Shown here one piece after another: positions 48,242 to 57,338 of a DNA stretch of 64,000 nucleotides. Every line of letters starts with the position of its first letter. Position 1 is the first letter of the stretch. The stretch is from assembly GCF_022230885.1 (NCBI RefSeq), contig NZ_JAKGCT010000004.1, forward strand, positions 1,798,001 through 1,862,000. The letters are read 5' to 3'. Made by a program: the position numbers and the translations under genes. The notes beneath the pieces were generated by a model. That model was given only the letters and a program-made list of their open reading frames with translations, did no database searches and was not told where the DNA came from. Source of the stretch: Paenalcaligenes niemegkensis. GTDB lineage: Bacteria; Pseudomonadota; Gammaproteobacteria; Burkholderiales; Burkholderiaceae_B.

Positions 48242-50263
48242 ATGCCTCCTATTACGCTGATATTGTCTTTGCTTCGTCCACTCACGGATTTAAAAGGACG
48301 CCTCATCGAATTTGCAGTATGCGCCGCCATTTTAGGAATAGGCTGTTTCTATTTATTATCGCAGCCCGATATGGAGTCCCATCCCGGGCTGTTCGCACTT
48401 TTCCCTGTACTTATATTTGTTGCCCTACGCCAGGGCTTACGATTGACTTGCCTCAGCCTGGTGTTACTCAGCGTCACCGCCCTTGCAACAACGTGGTATT
48501 ACAGTCCATTTAACGTCAGCCCTTACAATCCGTTTTTTCTCCCCTGGTTCCTGCTTGCTGCAATAGTCTCTACGCTGCTCACCTCTATCGCCAGCAGAGG
48601 TAAGCGTAGGTGCCTTCAACTACTGGCTGAAGCTGAAGCCCAATATGAAAAACTCGTCAACGGCGCGCCCGTACTTATCAACGGATTTACTAACGAAGGA
48701 AAATGCACGGTCTGGAACGACGAATGCGGCAAAGTTTATGGGTGGTCCAGAAAGGAAATCATGGAGCATCCAGACCCGCTTTCGGTGCTTTATCCTGACC
48801 CTACACAACGAGCTGCCGCTCTGGACCACATACGCGGCCAAAGTGAAGGTACGTTTAAAGAATGGCATCCCATTAATCGGCAAGGTGCAACGTTAACGGT
48901 ACTGTGGGGAAACGTACATATAACCTCCAATCATTCGATAGGCATAGGCGTTAATCTCAGTAGCCGGGTTCGCGCCGAAAAAGAATTACGTTTAATTAAA
49001 GAACGATATGATCATCTGGTCCAGCGTATACCCGTAGGAGTCTTTACCTTACGACGAACTGCAGACGGAATGATTAGCTACGACTACGTTAGTCCGCGCC
49101 TGTGTGAAATTTACGGCCTTCAGGCTGCTGAAATTTACAGCTGCCCGAAGCGCGTCAGTGATCGCTGGCACCCCGACGATCAAGCCGAAATTGCACGTGT
49201 TGCCGAGGAGACCAGGGCATGGTTGCGCCCAATGCGTGTTGATACACGGATAATGTTCAATGGAGAAGAGCGCTGGATTCGGATTGAAGCCAATCCTATA
49301 CGGCTGCCGAACGGGGACACCCTATATGATGGTGTACAGACAGATATCAGCGAAATCAAAGGCAATGAGTTCGAACTCGCCCTCGCTGCCAGCGTCTTCA
49401 AACTCAGTTACGACAGCATTCTCATACTTGATGAGCAGCATATGATTGTCGACGCCAACCCGTCAGTAGCCCGATTAAGCGGACATAGCCGTGAAGAGTT
49501 ATTAGGGACGAGTGTTGACCGGCTTATTCCTGAAGGTGAAACCGACCTCACCTGCCAGCAGGCCATCTGGCATACAGTCGATACAACAGGTGCCTGGCAA
49601 GGTGAAGTTAATATGCTCGCTCGTAATCAAACGGTTCGCCCATTGCAGCTGTCTATCGTGCCTGTTCGCAACAGCAAAGATGTGATTCTGCGTTACATAG
49701 TGGTGGGTACGGATGTCAGCTTACTCAAGGCCCGCGAAGCCCGCCTGGAAAAGTTGGCTCACTTTGATCCTCTTACCCAGCTGCCAAATCGCTACTTGCT
49801 TGCCGATCGCCTTCGTCAGGCCATTTCCAAAGCGGATAGAAACCGTAACTTGCTCGCCGTTTGCTATATTGATCTGGATGGCTTCAAAGACGTTAATGAC
49901 AAGCATGGTCACGACATAGGCGACCTGGTGCTAAAGAATGTATCGATGCGCCTGATGGACGCAACGCGTAAAACCGACACGATTGCACGGCTGGGCGGCG
50001 ACGAACTGATTTTACTACTAGGTGACCTTGATGAAGCCAATGAGTGCAAGGAGATGCTTGAGCGCGTACTCCAGCTGATTTCCATACCCACGGAAATTAG
50101 CGAGCAACATCGTATTCATATTTCTGCCAGTATTGGTGTCAGTTTCTACCCTACCGACTCACACCTTCCGGAAGTGCTTGTGCAGCAGGCAGACAGGGCC
50201 ATGTATGTCGCCAAACACTCGGGCAAAAACAATTTTCATATGTACTCGGAACATTCTCGTTGA
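48242..50263 (+). CDS. Membrane PAS-GGDEF sensor, putative diguanylate cyclase with GGDEL site
   Basis: A 673-residue protein. Residues ~20-115 hold four membrane helices. Three PAS-like domains follow (about 130-245, 250-370, 380-500), with WSRKEIMEHPDPLSVLYPD, a PAC-like YDGVQTDISEIK and VVGTDVSLLKARE linkers. The C-terminal GGDEF domain starts at LAHFDPLTQLPNRYLLADRL. The active-site signature is GGDEL instead of GGDEF/GGEEF; the inhibitory I-site RKTD sits five residues before it and is intact. It may be a weak cyclase or a c-di-GMP-binding receptor. No EAL domain is present. Confidence 0.9.
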   Translation: MPPITLILSLLRPLTDLKGRLIEFAVCAAILGIGCFYLLSQPDMESHPGLFALFPVLIFVALRQGLRLTCLSLVLLSVTALATTWYYSPFNVSPYNPFFLPWFLLAAIVSTLLTSIASRGKRRCLQLLAEAEAQYEKLVNGAPVLINGFTNEGKCTVWNDECGKVYGWSRKEIMEHPDPLSVLYPDPTQRAAALDHIRGQSEGTFKEWHPINRQGATLTVLWGNVHITSNHSIGIGVNLSSRVRAEKELRLIKERYDHLVQRIPVGVFTLRRTADGMISYDYVSPRLCEIYGLQAAEIYSCPKRVSDRWHPDDQAEIARVAEETRAWLRPMRVDTRIMFNGEERWIRIEANPIRLPNGDTLYDGVQTDISEIKGNEFELALAASVFKLSYDSILILDEQHMIVDANPSVARLSGHSREELLGTSVDRLIPEGETDLTCQQAIWHTVDTTGAWQGEVNMLARNQTVRPLQLSIVPVRNSKDVILRYIVVGTDVSLLKAREARLEKLAHFDPLTQLPNRYLLADRLRQAISKADRNRNLLAVCYIDLDGFKDVNDKHGHDIGDLVLKNVSMRLMDATRKTDTIARLGGDELILLLGDLDEANECKEMLERVLQLISIPTEISEQHRIHISASIGVSFYPTDSHLPEVLVQQADRAMYVAKHSGKNNFHMYSEHSR

Positions 50264-50298
50264 GTACAGACCCCGGGCTTGGCGTTGGCAGCTCTAAC

Positions 50299-51155
50299 TC
50301 AGGAACATACCGCCGCCAAAATTTGCAAGGGGCCATACCTACGTATCGTACCTACGTGCATCACATCATTAACATAGAGCACGCCCCCAAACGACAGCGC
50401 ATTCACTGCCACGTTTTCAAAGCGCAGCGTCTTGCGTGGAACCATCAACAGCCAATTTCTATCCATGAGTATGTTGGCAGCGGGCATTAATCCATTTTGG
50501 TCAGGCCGGTGTTTGAGCTTGGTGCAAGCTAACTGATAGGCTAAAAATAAACTGCGTGCATATTCGTCAGTGTCCTGGCTGCTCGTTAACCGGATCAGCA
50601 AATGAGGCATGGTGAATTGCCCAAAACGCTGAAGGGTGTGCTCTTCGGCATCTAAGGCCAGGCGTTGAGTCAAATAGCTTAATGAGGCGTTGCCATCTGC
50701 ATGAGGTATCCACTGAATATGCTTGTGTGTCTGGCTTGCCCCCGCCTGAGGTCCCCCATTGTAAAAGCCCAGCCCCCCTCTTCGCTGATAATGACAGCGA
50801 GAGCAAGAAAGTCTTGGTACTCAAGCGGCTCAAGCTGCTGAGCTGGCTCTTTACGCGCCAGCACCACATGATTCTCGCAAACTGGATATTTATTCAGCAC
50901 CACGGTATGGTAGTCACCAATTTGACCCACAGTAAGTGCTGCTGCCGGGGGTAAAAACGGGTTGGTTGTGTCTACAGTCGGCGCACCAGAGAACAGCGCC
51001 TGGTGGTCACCTTGATCTGAAGGCAGCCACCTGACGATAAAAGGGATACCGTCTTGCATGATGACGACCTGCTCGGTATTGATGGGCTGAAGCTCGCCTT
51101 TTTCAAGGGCTTCGGTACGCTTAGTGCTTACAGCGTTTATCCATGCTGATGTCAT
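50299..51155 (-). CDS. Ap4A phosphorylase / ATP adenylyltransferase (frame broken at 50763-50766)
   Basis: Phosphorolytic cleavage of diadenosine tetraphosphate to ADP and ATP, in the cytoplasm. ATG 51155 follows GGAGAC. NPFLPPAAALTVGQIGDYHTVVLNKYPVCENHVVLARKE is the family core. The frame breaks at GWAF; a fifth base in the A/T4 run restores YNGGPQAGASQTHKHIQWIP, containing the HIT-like H-x-H-x-Q nucleotidyl-transfer site. The C-terminal part has YARSLFLAYQLAC and NWLLMVPR. The joined length is ~285 residues. It converges on the PAS-GGDEF gene. Confidence 0.86.
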
Positions 51156-51304
51156 GTTTTGTCTCCGTAGCTTCTTCATTATTTATGGACACATTGTAGT
51201 GCTTCATTTCTGCTCTGCTATGAACTCGAGCCAATGCCAAACATAAGTAAAGAACATCCACGCCAACGCAAGACAACCAGTTTACCCTTTACGAGATATT
51301 TTCT

Positions 51305-51334
51305 CTTAGCTTAAATAGAGTCTTCTATGCTAAG
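51305..51334. promoter_or_regulatory. Dyad upstream of ridA-eco
   Basis: The arms CTTAGC and GCTAAG, with inner ATAG/CTAT, form a 30-bp imperfect palindrome ending 44 bp before the ridA ATG. It is a possible operator; no known regulator is matched. Confidence 0.3.
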
Positions 51335-51378
51335 TTTGCCCCTAATCATTACCCCTTCTTTACGACACAGGTTTTCTT

Positions 51379-51753
51379 ATGAGCGAAATCAGACGATATA
51401 CAGGTAGTACACCCTTACCATTTTCAAGAGCAACAGAAGCAGGAGGCTTTTTGTTTTTATCGGGCCAGCTCCCATTAGATGCTACAGGGGCTATCGTTAA
51501 AGGTGATATTGCAGCTCAAACCAATGCAGTGTTTGATCGCATCGAAGAAAGTCTCAAGGCTTCCAGTGCTTCGCTTGAACAGGTGGTCAAAGCCACCGTC
51601 TGGCTTTCAGACCTGAACGAGTTTGCTGAATTTAACGAGGTGTACTCCAAGCGCTTTGCCGGCTCCTTCCCTACCAGATCGTTAGTGGAGTCCAAGCTGG
51701 TGTATGGCGTAGGAGTAGAAATCGAAGTACAGGCCTGGGTAGGACAACGGTAA
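51379..51753 (+). CDS. RidA family protein
   Basis: A 124-residue enamine/imine deaminase-type protein of the YjgF/YER057c/UK114 family, which removes reactive 2-aminoacrylate-like intermediates. FLFLSGQLPLDATG, VVKATVWLSDLNEFAEFNEVY and FPTRSLVESKLVYGVGVEIEV match the family. The catalytic arginine is the one in PTRSLV, and a downstream Glu in VGVEIE is present, so a canonical RidA activity is plausible. Its stop overlaps the ecotin start as TAATG. Confidence 0.92.
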   Translation: MSEIRRYTGSTPLPFSRATEAGGFLFLSGQLPLDATGAIVKGDIAAQTNAVFDRIEESLKASSASLEQVVKATVWLSDLNEFAEFNEVYSKRFAGSFPTRSLVESKLVYGVGVEIEVQAWVGQR

Positions 51754-52301
51754 TGACGACTCTCTCTTTGCGCAGTATAGCGCTTACAGCATTAATGTCC
51801 GGACTACTGAGCTTAAGCCTGACAAGCCACGCTCAACCCGAGGAAGCTTCAAATGCAGCCCCTGCAGCAGAGGCCCCGGCAGAGGCTATTGAAAACAGCG
51901 ATCCTCTTGAGGCTTTTCCCGCAGCAAAAGCTGGTTTTACCCGACACGTCATTCGTCTTCCCATCGGCAACTTTGAAAATGATTTAAGAATCGAGCTGCT
52001 GCCGGGAAAAGTGATTGATGTAGATTGCAACACCACCCAGTTTATCGGACAACTAGAAGAAAAAACGCTAGACGGCTGGGGTTATAACTACTACATACTG
52101 CCTGAAATTGAAGGCCCGGTAGCCACGCTCATGGCATGCCCCGACGAAAGCAAACGTAAACAGTTTGTGCCTGTGAGCAGCGCCGGCTCCCTGTTGCATT
52201 ACAACAGTCGGATGCCTGTGGTTGTCTATTTGCCAAACGAGGTTGAGCTGCGCTGGCGTACCTGGGTCGCTACCCCGGTGGTTAACGCCGAAGCTGAATA
52301 A
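51753..52301 (+). CDS. eco: Ecotin, periplasmic serine protease inhibitor
   Basis: A dimeric inhibitor of trypsin-fold proteases. The signal peptide ends at SHA (~residue 27), then a ~25-residue Ala/Glu/Pro-rich linker not found in E. coli ecotin precedes the inhibitor core. DVDCNTTQFIGQLEEKTLDGWGYNYY, VATLMACPDESKRKQFV and LLHYNSRMPVVVYLP align closely with ecotin. The two cysteines forming the disulphide are kept, and the reactive-site P1 residue is Met in TLMAC, as in E. coli (TMMAC). It is translationally coupled to ridA and followed by a terminator. Confidence 0.94.
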   Translation: MTTLSLRSIALTALMSGLLSLSLTSHAQPEEASNAAPAAEAPAEAIENSDPLEAFPAAKAGFTRHVIRLPIGNFENDLRIELLPGKVIDVDCNTTQFIGQLEEKTLDGWGYNYYILPEIEGPVATLMACPDESKRKQFVPVSSAGSLLHYNSRMPVVVYLPNEVELRWRTWVATPVVNAEAE

Positions 52302-52321
52302 ATCAAGCTTTTACCCTGACT

Positions 52322-52360
52322 CTCCGTCGTTGATTTGACTTAAACGACGGAGGTTTTTTT
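52322..52360 (+). terminator. Terminator after eco
   Basis: Stem CTCCGTCGTT / AACGACGGAG with an 11-base loop, followed by a run of seven T residues. Confidence 0.92.
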
Positions 52361-52396
52361 GAAATCTCAATTGGCCCCTTACCTTAAATACTCACA

Positions 52397-52753
52397 ATGA
52401 TCATTGCTATTGCTTCATTATTTGTGTTTCAGCTATTAGGAGAAATCGTGGTCCAGACACTGGACATACCTCTTCCTGGTCCCCTGGCGGGAATGCTGTT
52501 ATTGTTTTTGGCTCTGATCGTACGGGGCGGAGTGCCTGCCGAACTGGAACGTACCTCCGGAAATCTGTTGCAGCACTTAATGCTGCTCTTCATTCCAGCT
52601 GTCACCGGGGTCATGATGTACTTTGAGCGGGTCGCCGACGAGTGGAAGGCCTTTCTTATTACCAGCATCGTCACCACAGCAATTACCCTGGTAGTCACTG
52701 CTCTCGCACTGAAATGGCTATTGCGCAATGATGACGAGGATGAACAGCAATGA
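52397..52753 (+). CDS. CidA/LrgA family membrane protein
   Basis: A 118-residue protein with about four membrane helices and the family phrase LDIPLPGPLAGMLLLFLALI, then LMLLFIPAVTGVMMYF. LrgA/CidA proteins act as holin-like or small-metabolite (pyruvate, acetate) permease subunits together with LrgB. The charged C-terminus RNDDEDEQQ overlaps the lrgB-like gene, consistent with joint translation. Confidence 0.9.
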   Translation: MIIAIASLFVFQLLGEIVVQTLDIPLPGPLAGMLLLFLALIVRGGVPAELERTSGNLLQHLMLLFIPAVTGVMMYFERVADEWKAFLITSIVTTAITLVVTALALKWLLRNDDEDEQQ

Positions 52754-53483
52754 CAGAGAACTTTTTAGGATTTGGGTATTTTTGTCCGAGTCGCCGCTGC
52801 TCTGGCTGACCATTACGCTGTGCGTATACTGCGCTGCCTTATATGTATATCGTGCGGCGGGCTCTACTCCGTTTCTGCTGCCGGTTCTAACGTCTGTCGT
52901 CGTTTTAGTCTTAATTTTATTAGCCACCGATACGCCCTACCCCACCTATTTTGAGGGAGCACAGTTCATTCACTTTTTAGTCGGGCCTGCTACGGTGGCC
53001 CTGGCCATTCCGCTTTACAGCCAAATCAAGCAGCTGCGTAAACACTGGAAGCCTATTTTACTGGCGTTGTTCCTCGGTACCAGCGTGGCCATGGTTTCGA
53101 CTGCCATCATGGCCTGGGCCTTAGGCGGTTCTAGTGAAATGATTATTTCCCTGATCCCAAAAACAGCCACCATGCCTATAGCGATGGCATTAGTGGACCA
53201 TTTTGGCGGGCAACCGTCACTGTCAGCCGTCTCTGTTGCTATCACCGGCATTGCCGGCACCATTATGGCAGGACCACTCCTCCATATGCTGGGCGTGCGA
53301 AACTCTATAGCAAGAGGTTTTTCAATGGGTTTATCGGCTCATGCAATTGGCACTGCCAGATCACTGCAAATTCATGAAAAAGTAGGCGCCTTTGCGGCCT
53401 TAGGAATGGGTTTGACGGGCGTGACCACCGCAATTATGATGCCGATCGTCATGGCGGGCCTGCGCGCCGTTAATATTTTATAG
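52740..53483 (+). CDS. LrgB family membrane protein
   Basis: About 247 residues, with roughly seven helices. SLIPKTATMPIAMALVDHFGG, AGTIMAGPLLHMLGV and GFSMGLSAHAIGTARSLQIHEKVGAFAALGMGLTGV are LrgB signatures. Partner of the preceding LrgA-type protein. The start is uncertain: ATG 52728, 52731 and 52740 are in frame within the end of the upstream gene. The gene ends against a decayed TRIC gene. Confidence 0.9.
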   Translation: MNSNDRELFRIWVFLSESPLLWLTITLCVYCAALYVYRAAGSTPFLLPVLTSVVVLVLILLATDTPYPTYFEGAQFIHFLVGPATVALAIPLYSQIKQLRKHWKPILLALFLGTSVAMVSTAIMAWALGGSSEMIISLIPKTATMPIAMALVDHFGGQPSLSAVSVAITGIAGTIMAGPLLHMLGVRNSIARGFSMGLSAHAIGTARSLQIHEKVGAFAALGMGLTGVTTAIMMPIVMAGLRAVNIL

Positions 53484-53666
53484 CGTATCGCTGCTGGCAG
53501 GCGTCGCTCTAACCCCAGTCATCACGGTATACGAACCGCGGCATCTGCCAGTTAAAACGCAAAGCCAACAACCTGAAGATCAGTCCATGCCGCGGCGCCC
53601 TGCCGCTAACGCCGCCGTCATGACCTCTGCTGTAATGGCCACGAGGTATAGAACCAATAGCAACAT
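53484..53666 (-). pseudogene. Remnant of a TRIC cation channel (UPF0126) gene
   Basis: From ATG 53666 the frame reads MLLLVLYLVAITAEVMTAAL followed by AAGRRGMD, the unmistakable N-terminus of UPF0126/TRIC proteins (first helix plus RRGMD), then meets a TGA at 53580. Beyond it, the residues TGRCRGSYTVMTG in one frame weakly echo the family TALGGGSVRDVLLG block, with several stops and indels. Only about 180 bp of an expected ~600 bp remain before lrgB ends. Unlike the single-base breaks elsewhere, this is multiply damaged and truncated, so it looks like true decay. Confidence 0.65.
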
Positions 53667-53678
53667 AGGGCCGCCTTA

Positions 53679-54908
53679 TTATTTGCTGTCCAAGGCGATA
53701 ACATCACGTCGCCGCCACCACAGCAAGACCAATCCGGGTAGCGCGATCAGCACCGTCAGCAAAAAGAAGGCGGGCCAGCCAAAAGCGTTGACAAGGGGAG
53801 GTGTTAAGGGTCCGGCCAGATAGGTACGACCCACGGCCGATAAGGCCGATAGCAGCGCAAACTGAGTCGCAGAGAACTGTTGCTTGCACAGCGCCATTAA
53901 CAGCGCCACAAAAGCAGCAGTACCCAAACCACCACACAGATTTTCAACAGCTACCACTGAGGTCATCAGCCAGAGCTTGGAGTCATTGACTGCCAAGATC
54001 CAATAGCCGAAATTAGACAAGGCCTGCAATAAGCCAAATAGCATTAATGATCGGTACAAACCCAGCCTGGCCATTAGAGAGCCGCCCACCAGGGCCCCGA
54101 CGATGGTGGCGGCCAAACCGAAAATCTTGTTGACCGACCCCACCTCGCTTACGCTGAAGCCCGCACCTCGAATTAAAAAGGTAGTAGACAGTGCACCTGC
54201 AAACGCATCACCCAACTTATAAAGCACTATCAAAAGCAGAATAGTGATGGCCTCAGGCCGCAGAAAAAATTCGCGCAAGGGTTCAATGACGGCTGCTTTT
54301 AAGGTACGTGGAGCTTTGGCCACTATTTCGGGCTCGGGAGCCAGCAAGGTGCCTAACGCACATACCCCCATAAAGGCGCCCAACAATAGATAGGTGTTGT
54401 TCCAGCCTAGCCATTGATCAGCCACCACCAGGGCTAAACCGCCGGACGCAATCATGGCCAGGCGGTATCCAAGTACTTTCAAGGCTGCGCCCGCGGCCCG
54501 CTCTTCGCTACGCAAGACGTCTGTGCTGTAGGCGTCGAAAGCAATATCCTGGGTTGCGGACATAAACGCCACCAGCACTGCCAAGCCTGCAATCAGCCCC
54601 AGGTTGGTACCTGGTGAAAACAGCCCCATACTTGCAATCATTAGCGCAAGCAGAATCTGGGAGATGAACATCCATCCACGCCGTCTTCCTAAAAAAGGAA
54701 ATGCATAACGATCAAGGAAGGGAGCCCACAAAAATTTCAGCGTGTAGGCTGAACCCACCAAGGTAAGAAAACCGATTTTCTCAAGCCCAACCCCCTCGAC
54801 CGTTGCCCATGCCTGCAAGGTCCCACTAGTCAGCGCGAGAGGCAAACCACTGGCAAAGCCCAGCACCAGCAGAGGTAAAACACGTGGACTTGCGTAAACA
54901 AAGGACAC
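53679..54908 (-). CDS. ampG: AmpG-type muropeptide permease (MFS)
   Basis: A 409-residue, 12-helix major facilitator importing anhydro-muropeptides for peptidoglycan recycling. LVLGFASGLPLALTSGTLQAWATVEGVGLEKIGFLTLVGSAYTLKFLWAPFLDRY and LGRRRGWMFISQILLALMIASMG are AmpG landmarks, and ATQDIAFDAYSTDVL lies in the first half. The start is GTG 54908 without a strong ribosome site. It follows metX-metW, the arrangement usual in this family of bacteria. The lytic transglycosylase elsewhere in the window could supply its substrates. Confidence 0.92.
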   Translation of the reverse strand: MSFVYASPRVLPLLVLGFASGLPLALTSGTLQAWATVEGVGLEKIGFLTLVGSAYTLKFLWAPFLDRYAFPFLGRRRGWMFISQILLALMIASMGLFSPGTNLGLIAGLAVLVAFMSATQDIAFDAYSTDVLRSEERAAGAALKVLGYRLAMIASGGLALVVADQWLGWNNTYLLLGAFMGVCALGTLLAPEPEIVAKAPRTLKAAVIEPLREFFLRPEAITILLLIVLYKLGDAFAGALSTTFLIRGAGFSVSEVGSVNKIFGLAATIVGALVGGSLMARLGLYRSLMLFGLLQALSNFGYWILAVNDSKLWLMTSVVAVENLCGGLGTAAFVALLMALCKQQFSATQFALLSALSAVGRTYLAGPLTPPLVNAFGWPAFFLLTVLIALPGLVLLWWRRRDVIALDSK

Positions 54909-54929
54909 TATAAGTAGAACCGATAAAAA

Positions 54930-55556
54930 TTATTGGGGATAATGAGGAGACTCGAAACGATAGACTGCCAAGGTGCTACGTAAACTGGGCAAGACCTTCA
55001 CTTCAGCTTTACCGGCAAAGCCCGCACGATCGGTAATTCGCAGCCCCAATGAGCGCGCCAGATCTTCGAAGTCTTTAAAGGTACACAAATGGATGTTCGG
55101 CGTGTCATACCACTGGTAAGGCATCTCACCTGACACTGGCATACGTCCTGCCAAAATAGACAGCCCGTGCGACCAATGGCCAAAATTCGGAAAAGACACA
55201 ATCCCGAAACGGGCCACACGAGCCATTTCTCGTAAAATATGCTCGGTATTGATCATGGACTGCAAGGTCTTGGACAAGACAACGGTTTCGAAATGCTGGT
55301 CGTCAAACAACGCGAGCCCTTCCTCCAGGTCTTGCTGTATGACCTGAACACCCCGACTCACGCTAGCCACCACCGCCTGAGGGTCACGCTCTACCCCCAT
55401 GCCCGACACGTTCTTGGCATCGCGTAAATAAGAGAGCAGCTTCCCGTCGGCGCATCCTAGATCAAGAACGCGTGAAGCGGGCTCCACCCAAGAGGCAATA
55501 CGCTCCAGATCAGGACGATGCGCCAGGGAAACATCTTTAAAAGCCTGCGGACTCAT
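54930..55556 (-). CDS. metW: Methionine biosynthesis protein MetW
   Basis: A 208-residue class I methyltransferase-fold protein needed with MetX for homoserine acylation in many proteobacteria. [34 protein letters not shown] holds the SAM-type glycine motif, and [18 protein letters not shown] and [21 protein letters not shown] match MetW. The start ATG overlaps the metX stop by four bases (ATGA). Confidence 0.94.
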   Translation of the reverse strand: MSPQAFKDVSLAHRPDLERIASWVEPASRVLDLGCADGKLLSYLRDAKNVSGMGVERDPQAVVASVSRGVQVIQQDLEEGLALFDDQHFETVVLSKTLQSMINTEHILREMARVARFGIVSFPNFGHWSHGLSILAGRMPVSGEMPYQWYDTPNIHLCTFKDFEDLARSLGLRITDRAGFAGKAEVKVLPSLRSTLAVYRFESPHYPQ

Positions 55557-56791
55557 GCCAGCACTCCGGTAATACGTCGGCGGGCGCCCAGGCCCATACT
55601 TAATGCGATTTGATCGTAATAACCTTGAACCACCCCATGGTAGCGCTTATCGTCAAGCAGGAACGCATCGTGTCCGTGCGGGGCGTCGACTTCAGCGTAC
55701 GTAACTGCACGACGATTCTTAAGCAACGCTTTGACTATTTCACGCGACCGCTCAGGAGAAAAACGCCAGTCAGTGGTGAAGGAAACCACTAAAAACTTGG
55801 CCTTGACATGTTCAAGCGCTTTGGCGAGGTCGCCACCGTGAGCACGAGAGGGATCAAAATAATCCAGCGTGCGGGTAATCAGCAAATAGGTATTTGCATC
55901 GAAGTAGGTTGAGAACTTCTCACCCTGATAGCGCAGGTACGACTCGACCTCAAACTCAACGTCATAGCCATATCGATAATCGCCGCCCAGCGCAGGATCG
56001 CGCTGTATACGTCCAAATTTCTCGGCCATCACTTCATCTGACAGATAAGTAATATGGCCAACCATACGGGCAACACCTAAACCACTACGTGGCACCGTAT
56101 TAAATGCATAATAATCCCCCTCGTGGAACTCTGGATCAGTAATGATGGCCCGACGTGCCACTTCATTAAAGGCGATATTCTGGGCACTCAGCTTCGGCGT
56201 ACTGGCAATAACCACACAGTTTTCAACGCGGTCCGGCAGGGTTATTGCCCAGCTTAAGGCCTGCATGCCGCCCAGGGACCCGCCCATTACGGCAGCGAAC
56301 TTGGCGATGCCAAAATAATCGGCCAGCCTGGCTTGCGCATTGACCCAGTCTTCAACGGTCAGCATGGGAAAATCAGCCCCCCATGGCTTACCCGTTTCGC
56401 TATTGATGCTGGCAGGCCCTGTTGAACCAAAGCATGAACCAATATTATTAATACCGATCACAAAAAACCGATCAGTATCGAGTGGTTTGCCAGGACCAAC
56501 CATGTTGTCCCACCAGCCAATATTCTTAGGGTTGCTTGCATCGATGCCTGCAACATGGTGCGAGGCATTCAATGCGTGACAAACCAGCACCGCGTTGCTG
56601 CGGTCATCGTTTAAAGTGCCGTAGCTTTCTACACAAAGCTCGTAACGTGGCAAGACTTGGCCACTGGATAAATGAAGGGGCTCGTCAAAAGTTATAAGTT
56701 CGGGAGTCACCACGCCCACCGACCCTTCATCGATCGTGACATTGACAGATAGTGTTGCCGTGGCAAGCGCGTCTAGAGATTTAGTACCCAT
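55553..56791 (-). CDS. metX: Homoserine O-acyltransferase
   Basis: Acylates homoserine (acetyl or succinyl) as the first step of methionine synthesis. Alpha/beta-hydrolase fold: [36 protein letters not shown] and the nucleophile elbow [17 protein letters not shown] with the catalytic Ser. The Asp lies in [16 protein letters not shown] and the His in [12 protein letters not shown]. The 412-residue length is slightly long because of an N-terminal extension. ATG 56791 follows AAAGAGG. MetX proteins paired with MetW in this lineage often use succinyl-CoA, but that cannot be decided here. Confidence 0.94.
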   Translation of the reverse strand: MGTKSLDALATATLSVNVTIDEGSVGVVTPELITFDEPLHLSSGQVLPRYELCVESYGTLNDDRSNAVLVCHALNASHHVAGIDASNPKNIGWWDNMVGPGKPLDTDRFFVIGINNIGSCFGSTGPASINSETGKPWGADFPMLTVEDWVNAQARLADYFGIAKFAAVMGGSLGGMQALSWAITLPDRVENCVVIASTPKLSAQNIAFNEVARRAIITDPEFHEGDYYAFNTVPRSGLGVARMVGHITYLSDEVMAEKFGRIQRDPALGGDYRYGYDVEFEVESYLRYQGEKFSTYFDANTYLLITRTLDYFDPSRAHGGDLAKALEHVKAKFLVVSFTTDWRFSPERSREIVKALLKNRRAVTYAEVDAPHGHDAFLLDDKRYHGVVQGYYDQIALSMGLGARRRITGVLA

Positions 56792-57135
56792 AGGGACCTC
56801 TTTAGCTGGATTTATGGAGCGCCCGCAAGCGGATCAGGCAAATCGGCGCAGATTGAATTAGCTAATTAGTTTAGCACTTGAATTAGGCTTGCACATCCCA
56901 TCTCGCAAGGCCGGCGCTTGTGCGCTTTGAGTCTAAGGCTAACGTTCGATTCGGCTCTCTTGGCTCGAACTGTCGCGAAGAGGGTTAATCAGTGGCTGCT
57001 AAACATGACAAAATAATGAAAATAAATAACTTTTCATCTTTTATTGATAAATAACAAAGAACATCATTATATTTAGCAATTTTTAGACATGATTAGCTAC
57101 ATTATCAAGCACACTTACTAACGATTGAGGTTGTG
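56792..57135. other. Intergenic region between metX and the LuxR-type gene
   Basis: The left part is the metX leader and contains a 12-bp palindrome AATTAGCTAATT (56856-56867), a possible operator. The right part (~57000-57130) is strikingly AT-rich, unlike its surroundings, and precedes the small regulator. I see no gene. Confidence 0.5.
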
Positions 57136-57327
57136 ATGCTGAAGTCCCTGACACCAAGAGAGTTTGACTGCATTTACTGGGCTGCTATAGGAAAAACAAA
57201 TAAGCAAATTGGTGAAATTCTAGAGATATCCCCCCATACGGTCAGCTTCCACATGGCAAATCTCTCTCGCAAGCTCAAGGTCAGCAATCGACAGGCTGCG
57301 ATATTCAAAATACTGAACCAGAATTAA
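57136..57327 (+). CDS. Stand-alone LuxR-type HTH protein
   Basis: A 63-residue protein made only of a GerE/LuxR DNA-binding domain: SLTPREFDCIYWAAIGKTNKQIGEIL, then SPHTVSFHMANLSRKLKVSNRQAA. The WAAIGKT and HTVSFHMANL phrases resemble the C-terminus of quorum-sensing LuxR proteins. The autoinducer-binding N-terminal domain is missing, and nothing like it is readable upstream. ATG 57136 has GAGG six bases before it, so the short gene looks deliberately started. It could be a functional mini-regulator or the preserved end of a decayed luxR. Confidence 0.8.
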   Translation: MLKSLTPREFDCIYWAAIGKTNKQIGEILEISPHTVSFHMANLSRKLKVSNRQAAIFKILNQN

Positions 57328-57338
57328 TCTTTCCAGCG

